Assembly (NCBI GenBank): GCA_001464665.1
Contig: LNDP01000025.1
Span: 124,001-188,000, forward strand
DNA length: 64,000 nucleotides
Source: Acidobacteria bacterium Ga0074141
Lineage (GTDB): Bacteria; Acidobacteriota; Blastocatellia; Pyrinomonadales; Pyrinomonadaceae
Reading direction: 5' to 3'
Shown: piece after piece, positions 17,600-24,615 of the stretch
How positions within the stretch are numbered: position 1 is the stretch's first letter
Layout of the letters: each line of letters begins with the position of its first letter
The notes under the pieces: model-generated
Database searches by the model: none
Told to the model about the DNA's origin: nothing
Seen by the model: only the letters and a program-made list of their open reading frames with translations
Position numbers and translations under genes: made by a program

Positions 17600-17981
17600 G
17601 CAAGGGCTTTTCTTAGTGAAGAGTGACGAGTGACGAGCAGCGAATCTGGAATCTGGAATTCGAACCGTGTCAGTAGCCCGACCGTAAGGGAGGGCTTGTA
17701 TTAGTGGCGAGTGACAAGTGGCGAGTGATGAGAAGCCAACCTGGAATCTGGAATCTGGAATCTATAATCTGCAATGCGTAAGCCCGCACGTCAGTAAGGG
17801 CGGTTCATCCGACCTAGTTTTCACCCGTCCCTTAACCGCAAAGGCGGATACCCGACCTGTAGGGAGGGTGTCACTCTGATCAAACGGACCTCGAACCGAA
17901 CATTCACCCAACCAAGCCCACCTGCAAAACCCGACCGATTTTTCTTGCCCCCAACAACCTCCTCCGTCTATCATCTCCAAT
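17600..17981. repeat. Gene-free stretch with word-array repeats
   Basis: Two successive mosaics of the same order: GAGTGACGAGTGACGAG (17622-17640) then AATCTGGAATCTGGAAT (17642-17660); and GTGGCGAGTGACAAGTGGCGAGTG (17703 on) then three copies of TGGAATC (17743-17765). GCCCGACCGTAAGGGAGGGC (17677-17696) is a hairpin. CCCGCACGTCAGTAAGGGCGG (17783 on) recurs near 63272 and, inverted, near 19338. CCCGACCTGTAGGGAGGGTGTC (about 17851) repeats the sequence at 14585. No gene is supported here. Confidence 0.65.
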
Positions 17982-18800
17982 ATGAGAATTCTCCAACGTT
18001 CTTCGCTCTTTGTAATGCTGCTTGTTGCGTTTTCGATCCCCGCGGTCGCGCAGACAAGAGTATCCGAGGTTAAGCTGCAAGGCTTGAAAGGCTCGGTGAA
18101 GTCGGTTGTAACCATTTGGAAGCGAATCAGCGGTTATTCAGAAGCCGACCTGAAGGACAAGACCAAATATCAGACCACGCACCATTTTAACAAGGATGGA
18201 AAACTTACCGAATACGTTAGAGTTGGTCTGGTAAAGACGCATTTTGTATATTCCGAGGTCGATGGGTACAAGACATTTAAATCAATTCAATCGAAGCCGC
18301 CTGGTACCTACCCGAATATTGTTGCAGGCACCGTCCTTCCACCGAGAGAACCGCTCGAGCCGAGTGAAAAGTTGACGGCACCAGATGAAAGGTTTGATTA
18401 CAGGTACGTTTACGAAACTAGCGATAACGGTCGCGTAATCACCGAGCGTCAATACGGGAAAACGGGAAAACTCTTTGGGATACATGTGCTTACCTACGAC
18501 GAAGCGAATCGATTAACGCACGAAACTGAAGAGGATCCCGTTAATAACATGACCTTTTCGTATAAACATGACGAGAAGGGGAATGTCATCGAGGTATTGA
18601 AAACCCGCGATATAAAGTTTCAAGGCAGAGATAGTTCGGAACGAATCACTTACACCGAAATGCGGTTTGATTCGATGGGGAATTGGATCGAACGAAAGAC
18701 AAGACGTTACGTAGAGACCGTTGGCCGTCCTCAATACAAGATCCCGGCCGAAAAGAACACTTTTGTGAATTTCGAAACTCGTACGATCACTTACTATTGA
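17982..18800 (+). CDS. Secreted protein with YD/RHS-like strand repeats
   Basis: A 272-residue protein with a signal peptide (MRILQRSSLFVMLLVAFSIP, cleavage after AVAQ). The body has several imperfect units of the RHS/YD type: HHFNKDGKLTEYVRVG, TERQYGKTGKLFGIHVLTYD, EANRLTHETEED and YKHDEKGNVIEVLKTRD, ending with RFDSMGNWIERKTRRYV. Such units form beta-strands in larger RHS shells, but this protein is far too short for a toxin shell. No toxin tip or anchor is seen. Base composition is more AT-rich than its neighbours. Family name and function are unknown. Confidence 0.75.
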   Translation: MRILQRSSLFVMLLVAFSIPAVAQTRVSEVKLQGLKGSVKSVVTIWKRISGYSEADLKDKTKYQTTHHFNKDGKLTEYVRVGLVKTHFVYSEVDGYKTFKSIQSKPPGTYPNIVAGTVLPPREPLEPSEKLTAPDERFDYRYVYETSDNGRVITERQYGKTGKLFGIHVLTYDEANRLTHETEEDPVNNMTFSYKHDEKGNVIEVLKTRDIKFQGRDSSERITYTEMRFDSMGNWIERKTRRYVETVGRPQYKIPAEKNTFVNFETRTITYY

Positions 18801-18849
18801 GAAGCATTTAACTTCAATTGCTGCGAACTGAGGAAACGGGACTTGAGTT

Positions 18850-19221
18850 ATGAAGGTCGAGAGCATTAACGATAGCCGTTTTCGGGTAGCAATCGAATTC
18901 TTAAAAGAGAATCAAGCTCTGAACTTTAACGGCGTTCATTTCTCGCTTAACAGAGAAAAGCGTCTTGTCGAGGTAGGCAGTGAGAGTTCATGGACCAACA
19001 GAATCACACCTGAAAGTGCTCGTTCAGATATCCAAAGGGGTATTGATACCTTTGAGTATTTGCTCGAGCACAGTTCAGATTTCGCCGAAACCGTAAATGG
19101 TTTCACTCCGCGCTATTCAGTAATACTCGACGACGGGATGGTTACCGCGGAAATTGCTTTTCTTCCCAATGATAAGATCGTCTTCGTGGGTGACGACCCA
19201 ACGAATCATGACGTCGCCTAA
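18850..19221 (+). CDS. Hypothetical protein, 123 aa
   Basis: A soluble 123-residue protein starting MKVESINDSRFRVAIEFLKE and containing ITPESARSDIQRGIDTFEYLLEHSSDFAE. No signal peptide, membrane helix or known motif is recognised. It follows the secreted YD-like protein after 49 bases in the same orientation and shares its lower GC, so both may have been gained together. Codon use looks like a real gene rather than a chance frame. The protein could be a small immunity or adaptor protein, but nothing in the sequence shows that. Confidence 0.6.
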   Translation: MKVESINDSRFRVAIEFLKENQALNFNGVHFSLNREKRLVEVGSESSWTNRITPESARSDIQRGIDTFEYLLEHSSDFAETVNGFTPRYSVILDDGMVTAEIAFLPNDKIVFVGDDPTNHDVA

Positions 19222-20033
19222 GAACCGTTATACTGCGGTCGTATAGTTCCTGTTTCCGATTTTTCTTCTTTCGTGGTTGATCCATTCTTCATCCCATAGA
19301 TCAGCTTTGAGGGCCCCCTCATTCAATGCTTGGATGAATCGCCCTTACTTGCGTGCGGGCCTCCGCATCTAGTCCGCTCATGCTGGCCGGCGAAAAGCCA
19401 CGCGTTCCGGCGAGCCAGCTAAAGCTGGAACTCCAAACGGCCGGCTGAAGCCGGGACTCAAAACTTCGAAACTCTGCAACTTCGCAACCCTCCAGAACTT
19501 TCATTTCATCCATATCTTCCATATCTCACGGATCCCCATTCTTTTTTGCTTCACGACCAAAGAAAATGGTTAACAGTAAAGGCGGGGATTCCTCGCCGTC
19601 TCCGGGCGAATGGAATTTATCAACGCAAAGAGCGCAGCGACCGCAATGGCTTTTTGGCAGTGTTCGGGTGTTTTAAGCCGTTAGCTGTTAGCCATAAGCC
19701 GTTAGCCGGAATAGACGAACAATGACCGATGGTCAAGAGCAAGAAGCAAGAAGCAAGAAGCGAGATGTCAGAATTCAGAATGCGAAGGTGCAAATACCCA
19801 AGACCCAAAACCAAAGACCAAAGCCCGAAGGCCCACGCCCAAAGCCCCAAGGCCAGCCCGAGCGTTTCACGCGTTTCAGGCGTTTCATCTGTTTCATCCG
19901 TTTCAACCGTTTCAGAAACATATGGCCTCTGCAAAAAATGAAACACTACCGGAGGGCGAGATATGAGTTTTGGATTGGCCGAGGGCACCTTTTCTGACAA
20001 TCGGGAGTTTCCGCGTATAATCGGCATTTACCC
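19222..20033. repeat. 800-base gene-free region made of word-array repeats
   Basis: No real gene is seen. Distinct arrays follow each other: an inverted copy of GCCCGCACG-AGTAAGGGCG (19338-19362); CCAGCTAAAGCTGG and CCGGCTGAAGCCGG hairpin units (19408-19456); AACTTCG words (about 19463-19490); GTTAGC words (19676-19708); AGCAAGA words (19738-19762); ACCCAAA/GCCCAAA words (19795-19856); and a six-unit GTTTCANNN array of period nine (19864-19917). The start of the guaA leader lies at the right end. Confidence 0.7.
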
Positions 20034-20041
20034 AAAAGGAG
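20034..20041 (+). promoter_or_regulatory. Ribosome binding site deciding the guaA start
   Basis: AAAAGGAG lies eight bases before the TTG at 20050 and fits the anti-Shine-Dalgarno sequence well. This supports a TTG start for GuaA, although an in-frame ATG exists 87 bases upstream. Confidence 0.7.
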
Positions 20042-20049
20042 CTTATCGC

Positions 20050-21594
20050 TTGCAGCACGAACTCATTGTTATTCTCGATTTTGGCTCGCAGTATACGCAG
20101 CTTATCGCCCGCCGCGTCCGCGAGCAGGGCGTTTATTGTGAGATACATCCCTTTCATCTTGCGGCCGAGGTGATCGCCGCAAAGCGGCCGAAGGGCGTCA
20201 TTCTCTCGGGCGGGCCATCGAGCGTGACGGATGAGGACGCGCCGCGGGTCGAGGGGGGTTTTTTTGACAAGATCGCGGCGCCGATACTCGGCATCTGCTA
20301 CGGAATGCAGCTCGCCGCCATCGACCTCGGCGGGCGAAGCGAACCGGCCGCTCGCCGCGAATATGGCCACGCAAAGCTCAAGGTGCTGAGCGGCTCGACG
20401 CGGCTCTTTAACGAGCTGCCGTTTGAGCTCGATGTTTGGATGAGCCACGGCGACCACGTTACCGAGATCCCGCCCGGCTTTCATAAAACGGCGACGACCG
20501 GCGACGTCATCACAGCGATGGAATCCGACGAGCGGGGCATCTATTGCGTTCAGTTTCACCCCGAGGTCTCGCACACACCGCTCGGCAAAGAGGTGCTCCG
20601 CAATTTTCTTTTCGGCATCTGCGGCTGCAAGGGCGACTGGACACCGGCGAGTTTTATCAAAGAAGAGATCGAGCGAATTCGCAACACCGTCGGCCCGGAT
20701 GACCGCGTCGTCTGCGGGCTCTCGGGCGGTGTCGATTCAACCGTCGCGGCGGCCCTCGTCCACGAAGCGATCGGCGACCGGCAGACCTGCATCTTCGTCA
20801 ACAACGGCCTGCTCCGCTATCGCGAATTTGAGGACACGCTAAAGGCTTATGAGGACAATCTGCAGCTCAACGTGATCGGAGTTGATGCCTCGGCGGAGTT
20901 CTATTCGGTGCTAGCCGGCATCAGCGACCCCGAGCAGAAACGCAAGGCGATCGGGGGCAAGTTCATCGACGTTTTTGACGCCGAGGCGACCAAGATCGGC
21001 GATGTGAAATGGCTTGTCCAGGGCACGCTCTACCCGGACGTGATCGAATCCGTAAGCCTTCGCGGGGCTTCAGTTACGATCAAGACGCACCACAACGTCG
21101 GCGGCCTGCCGGAGAAGATGAACCTCAAGCTGATCGAGCCGCTGCGGGAGCTTTTTAAGGACGAGGTCCGCAACATCGGCCGCGACCTCGGCATTCCGGA
21201 GATGATCCTAGAACGCCATCCATTTCCCGGGCCCGGACTCGGCGTCCGTATCCTCGGCGACATCACGCCCGAGAAGGTCGAGCTCTTGCAAAAGGCGGAC
21301 AAGATCTTTATCGAAGAGCTTCACAACTTCGGGCTCTACCGCGAGGTCTGGCAGGCGTTCGCAGTGCTGCTGCCGATCCAGTCGGTCGGCGTGATGGGCG
21401 ACTTCCGCACCTATGAGAAGACCGTTGCCCTGCGGGCCGTTACCTCGACCGACGGGATGACCGCCGATTGGGCACGGCTCCCGCACGACTTTCTCGCCGC
21501 CGTCTCATCGCGAATAACCAGCGAGGTCCGCGGCATCAACCGCGTCGTCTACGACATCTCATCAAAACCCCCAAGCACGATAGAATGGGAGTAG
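20050..21594 (+). CDS. guaA: GMP synthase (glutamine-hydrolysing)
   Basis: A 514-residue enzyme that aminates XMP to GMP. The N-terminal class I glutamine amidotransferase has ILSGGPSSV and the nucleophile Cys in GICYGMQ, with the His-Glu pair in QFHPEVSHT. The ATP pyrophosphatase domain has the PP-loop CGLSGGVDST. The C-terminal dimerisation domain has HPFPGPGLGVRILG and ends RVVYDISSKPPSTIEWE, the usual GuaA terminus. The frame is open to an ATG at 19963, but MQHELIVILDFGSQYTQLIARR is the family start and has the better ribosome site. Upstream DNA is repeat material. Confidence 0.96.
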   Translation: MQHELIVILDFGSQYTQLIARRVREQGVYCEIHPFHLAAEVIAAKRPKGVILSGGPSSVTDEDAPRVEGGFFDKIAAPILGICYGMQLAAIDLGGRSEPAARREYGHAKLKVLSGSTRLFNELPFELDVWMSHGDHVTEIPPGFHKTATTGDVITAMESDERGIYCVQFHPEVSHTPLGKEVLRNFLFGICGCKGDWTPASFIKEEIERIRNTVGPDDRVVCGLSGGVDSTVAAALVHEAIGDRQTCIFVNNGLLRYREFEDTLKAYEDNLQLNVIGVDASAEFYSVLAGISDPEQKRKAIGGKFIDVFDAEATKIGDVKWLVQGTLYPDVIESVSLRGASVTIKTHHNVGGLPEKMNLKLIEPLRELFKDEVRNIGRDLGIPEMILERHPFPGPGLGVRILGDITPEKVELLQKADKIFIEELHNFGLYREVWQAFAVLLPIQSVGVMGDFRTYEKTVALRAVTSTDGMTADWARLPHDFLAAVSSRITSEVRGINRVVYDISSKPPSTIEWE

Positions 21595-21653
21595 CAGATA
21601 TCGGGAGCAGAAAATCGTTGACCTTCGAGGAAGTCAACCCTACACTTAGAAAT

Positions 21654-22220
21654 ATGAGGGGACCGTTAGTATTGTTGGTAACGTTCGTAATTGGAACGGG
21701 GCTATACTACGTCTTCACTGCGCCACTTCCGATCAACGGTACCGAGGTCCCCGCGATCGCCGTATTGGGAGAACCGCGCAACGCCAGTAAAGGATTAGAG
21801 GATGAGACGCCTGCTTTAGATGACGGCGATTTGTCCGGCGACAGGCCTTCGAGCATGTGGTTGATCCCTGATGACTTTAAGGGCATGAGGGAGGTTTGGA
21901 CTGTGTCGCTGAGCAAAGACGAGCGCGAAGGCAAAGTTCGATGGAAAGCGGTGGTCCTGACCTCACACCCGAATGGTGAGGCAAACGAAGCTGACGACTT
22001 CAGCGCAGCCTCCGTGTCTGTAAGCAACGATCGTTTGTCATTTACGACGAAGACCCAGCGGCGAATCCGTTATCAGTTAAAAGGGGAGTTTCAACCGGGC
22101 TCACAGTTCGCTGACGACGGAAAGGTCTTCAAAGGCACGATGAAAAAATTCGTGAATGGAAAGCTGAGAGCCCAGTTCACAGACTATTTCAAGTACAAAG
22201 AGCCGCATTGCTGGCATTAG
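21654..22220 (+). CDS. Membrane-anchored hypothetical protein
   Basis: A 188-residue protein with one N-terminal hydrophobic helix (MRGPLVLLVTFVIGTGLYYVF) and a hydrophilic remainder. VSNDRLSFTTKTQRRIRYQLKGEF and DDGKVFKGTMKKFVNGKLRAQF look like beta-strands of a lipocalin-like or avidin-like domain. The frame extends upstream into guaA, so the start is uncertain: 21585 (ATG) is an alternative that would add 23 residues. No family is recognised. It sits between guaA and a DUF433/DUF5615 pair and has lower GC than guaA. Confidence 0.6.
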   Translation: MRGPLVLLVTFVIGTGLYYVFTAPLPINGTEVPAIAVLGEPRNASKGLEDETPALDDGDLSGDRPSSMWLIPDDFKGMREVWTVSLSKDEREGKVRWKAVVLTSHPNGEANEADDFSAASVSVSNDRLSFTTKTQRRIRYQLKGEFQPGSQFADDGKVFKGTMKKFVNGKLRAQFTDYFKYKEPHCWH

Positions 22221-22239
22221 TTACGTGGAAACGTGTCTT

Positions 22240-22548
22240 ATGAATCAGTACGTAGAAAAAGGCAAAAGCGGATATCGAATCGCAGGATCGCGCGTCTCAC
22301 TTGATTCGATCGTTTATTCTTTTCAGCGTGGAGCATCTCCCGAGTCCATTCAACGGTCATTCCCAACGCTCTCGCTTGAGGCGGTCTATGGAGCGATCGC
22401 GTTCTACTTGGCCAATCAGGAGGAAGTGGATGGATATTTGCTCGCAGGCGAGCAGCTTTTCGATGAGCTAGCCTCAACATCGAAGAGCACTCACGCAAAG
22501 TGGTACGACCGAATGCAGACCGCCCGCAATGACCTTGCCGTCTCCTGA
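22240..22548 (+). CDS. DUF433 antitoxin-like protein (second copy)
   Basis: A 102-residue DUF433 protein. The core is GYRIAGSRVSLDSIVYSFQRGASPESIQRSFPTLSLEAVYGAIAFYLANQEEVDGYL. It differs clearly from the copy at 1144 (longer C terminus, different N-terminal block), so it is a separate lineage rather than a recent duplication. It is followed after three bases by a DUF5615 gene, the usual partner. A GTG 15 bases upstream is a possible alternative start. Confidence 0.83.
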   Translation: MNQYVEKGKSGYRIAGSRVSLDSIVYSFQRGASPESIQRSFPTLSLEAVYGAIAFYLANQEEVDGYLLAGEQLFDELASTSKSTHAKWYDRMQTARNDLAVS

Positions 22549-22551
22549 TAG

Positions 22552-22902
22552 ATGAAGATCAAGTTCCAGGCTGATTCTGACCTCAACGAGGACATTCTCA
22601 ATGGCGTCATCCGACGCGTTCCTGAGATCGATTTCCGCACTGCGTCCGACGCCTCGCTTGTTGGGCTCGATGATCCCACCGTCCTCGCGTTGGCAGCAAG
22701 CGAAGGACGTATTCTTGTCACTCACGATCGAAGAACGATGCCACATCATTTCGCCGATTTCATTGAAGTGGAGACGTCTCCGGGCCTGATCGTTGTCTCT
22801 CAAAAAGCTCCAGTCGGGACGATCATCGACGACCTGATCCTGATCTGGCACGTTTCCGACCCGAGTGAATTCTTGAATTCCGTTCGAACGCTTCCACTCT
22901 AA
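22552..22902 (+). CDS. DUF5615 PIN-like toxin candidate (second copy)
   Basis: A 116-residue DUF5615 protein. FQADSDLNEDILNGVIRRVPEIDF begins the domain, and GLDDPTVLALAASEGRILVTHDRRTMPHHF carries acidic and His residues expected at the PIN-like site. It is paired with the DUF433 gene just upstream. Compared with the 1386-1748 copy it has the more common form of the family. The toxin role is inferred. Confidence 0.82.
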   Translation: MKIKFQADSDLNEDILNGVIRRVPEIDFRTASDASLVGLDDPTVLALAASEGRILVTHDRRTMPHHFADFIEVETSPGLIVVSQKAPVGTIIDDLILIWHVSDPSEFLNSVRTLPL

Positions 22903-22911
22903 ATGACGCTC

Positions 22912-23769
22912 TTACCTCGCCCGGTTTACCTTGAAGACCTTCCCGTCGGCTCGGGTGAAGGTGCCGGAGTTGTAGTTCTCATCCGTGAAGGTGAAAACGT
23001 TGTATTTGCCGGACTCGGGTTCGGAAACGAAGTTGTGGCCTTTTGCATCGCGGCCCTCGAACCGGAACGTCTCGACCCCGCTTCCTTTCGCCCATCTGAT
23101 CTCGAATGCCATCTTCACCGGCTTGACCGTGCAGGTCGTATCGCCGACGCGGTAGGTTCCTTCAAATTCGCCGGAGACATTCTTTACCGGCGGCGCGTTG
23201 GTTTTGCCGTCGCCGTAGGCCTCGCGAAGCATCGCCAAGAGCGAGGCTCCGTGGTCGTAACGGATGTCCGAGATCTTCCAGATGTTATTGGCGCGCGTAA
23301 GCGAAACGGTGACCTTTTTCTTTTCGCCAAAGTTCTCGAAGGTAACCGGAACCGTCGCCTTTTCGCCCTCGACGTCAGACTTCCCGACCGCAAAGTTCTT
23401 TATCTCAAAGTCCTGGCCGTCGTAGAGCGGGTCGGCGCCGATGGCACCTGCCTGATCTATCGGGTTGGTCGCGTCGCGAAAAATGAGGTCCGAGAGCGGC
23501 TTCGCGAAATACTTGTCTATCCGCCCGCGGTCCTTCTGGAAAAAAGGGCTTTTCTGGGCGTCGTGCTGCTTGTAGAGATCAGCAACCAGCACCGCCGGAT
23601 CTTCGGCCTTTACCTCGCCGCCGCCAGCTTCAATTTGTACGGCTGCATTGCCTTGATCACCGGCGACATTCAAATTATTGTTCGTTTGCTCGGACGGTTG
23701 GGTGCAGCCAATAACGGCCGCCGCGATAAGACAGGTCGCAATAAAAGAAGCTCGGTTGTTTGCGGTCAT
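22912..23769 (-). CDS. Lipoprotein, DUF3828-like
   Basis: A 285-residue lipoprotein: N terminus MTANNRASFIATCLIAAAVI followed by GC, with lipobox AVIGC, then a Gln/Asn-rich linker. Residues about 60-170 (LVADLYKQHDAQKSPFFQKDRGRIDKYFAKPLSDLI...NIWKISDIRYD) resemble the DUF3828 domain of periplasmic proteins. The C-terminal part (GEFEGTYRVGDTTCTVKPVKMAF... ESGKYNVFTFTDENYNSGTF) is a beta-rich domain of unknown type. It converges with the DUF5615 gene, leaving nine bases, and is divergent from the ABC operon. The frame extends upstream, but the lipobox fixes the start. The DUF3828 call is tentative. Confidence 0.72.
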   Translation of the reverse strand: MTANNRASFIATCLIAAAVIGCTQPSEQTNNNLNVAGDQGNAAVQIEAGGGEVKAEDPAVLVADLYKQHDAQKSPFFQKDRGRIDKYFAKPLSDLIFRDATNPIDQAGAIGADPLYDGQDFEIKNFAVGKSDVEGEKATVPVTFENFGEKKKVTVSLTRANNIWKISDIRYDHGASLLAMLREAYGDGKTNAPPVKNVSGEFEGTYRVGDTTCTVKPVKMAFEIRWAKGSGVETFRFEGRDAKGHNFVSEPESGKYNVFTFTDENYNSGTFTRADGKVFKVNRAR

Positions 23770-23835
23770 ATGCATTCTTCGGCCCTTGCCGGAACACCGT
23801 TTAAGATACAAGACCCGTTCAATAAGGGCAAAATT

Positions 23836-24615
23836 GTGGCAGAATACGGTGTTGCGAACGCACAAATCGAATTGACTGAAAAAGACGACAAGATCATCGA
23901 ATTCCGCTCCGTTGGCTTTGCCGTTGAGGGCTTTCGGATACTTGCCGGTATCGACCTCGCCGTCACCCGCGGCGAGACGCTTGTCCTACTCGGCGAATCC
24001 GGCTGCGGCAAGACCACCACGCTGAAACTGATCAACCGCCTGATCGAGCCGACCGAGGGCGAGGTTTTGGTAAATGGCCGCTCAACTCTCGCGGTCGATG
24101 CCGTCGAGCTTCGCCGCGGCATCGGCTACGTGCTACAAGAAGGCGGATTGTTTCCGCATATGACCGCCGCGGAAAATGTCGGGCTTCCCTTGCGGCTTGC
24201 AGGCCGCGATCGTGCATCCATCGAAAGCCGAGTTGCCGAAATGCTTGAGCTTGTTGATCTAGAGCCGGAGCGTTTCGCGGCCCGTTTTCCGCACGAACTT
24301 TCCGGTGGCCAGCGGCAGCGGCTCGGCGTTGCCCGAGCTCTTGTTGCTGATCCCGACCTGCTGCTGCTTGATGAGCCCTTTGGCGCTCTCGATGCCTTGA
24401 CCCGTGCCGCACTTCAGCAGGAATTTGCCCGCATCGTCCGCGAGCTTGGCAAGACCGCCGTCTTTGTTACGCACGACCTCCACGAAGCGATGCTTCTCGG
24501 CTCGCGGATCGCTCTGATGGAAAAGGGCCGGATCGTTTTTCTCGGGACGCCAAAGGATTTCGCCGCCTCCACCCTGCCGCTCGCGAGGGCGTATCTTGAG
24601 ACCGTTGAGCTATGA
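23836..24615 (+). CDS. Osmoprotectant-type ABC importer ATP-binding protein
   Basis: A 259-residue ABC ATPase. Walker A is GESGCGKTTT, the Q-loop is LQEGGLFPHMTAAENVGLPL, the signature is LSGGQRQRLGVARAL, Walker B is LLLLDEPFGALD and the H-loop is VTHDLHEA. Together with the permease it matches the OpuC/OsmF/EgtU group, which imports betaine, choline or ergothioneine. The CBS domains of OpuCA are absent, so the protein is the short form. The GTG at 23836, six bases after AAGGG, is used; the long frame upstream is antisense to the lipoprotein and is not coding. Confidence 0.85.
   Translation: MAEYGVANAQIELTEKDDKIIEFRSVGFAVEGFRILAGIDLAVTRGETLVLLGESGCGKTTTLKLINRLIEPTEGEVLVNGRSTLAVDAVELRRGIGYVLQEGGLFPHMTAAENVGLPLRLAGRDRASIESRVAEMLELVDLEPERFAARFPHELSGGQRQRLGVARALVADPDLLLLDEPFGALDALTRAALQQEFARIVRELGKTAVFVTHDLHEAMLLGSRIALMEKGRIVFLGTPKDFAASTLPLARAYLETVEL

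Noticed and set aside
19864-19917. Possible CRISPR array
   Set aside because: The GTTTCANNN array has a nine-base period and no spacer of 25-40 bases. No cas gene lies near.
19722-19997. 91-residue plus-strand frame in the same repeat region
   Set aside because: Its sequence is also just translated word arrays (KTQNQRPKPEGPRPKPQ), and it ends inside the guaA leader.
19620-20027. 135-residue minus-strand frame in the repeat region before guaA
   Set aside because: It encodes only word-repeat translations (SETVETDETDETPE, LGLALGLWAWAFGLW) and has no ribosome site.
22903-23835. Long in-frame N-terminal extension of the ABC ATPase
   Set aside because: It is antisense to the lipoprotein gene, whose signal peptide, lipobox and codon use are convincing. 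The extension has no ATPase-like sequence and the GTG at 23836 has a good ribosome site.
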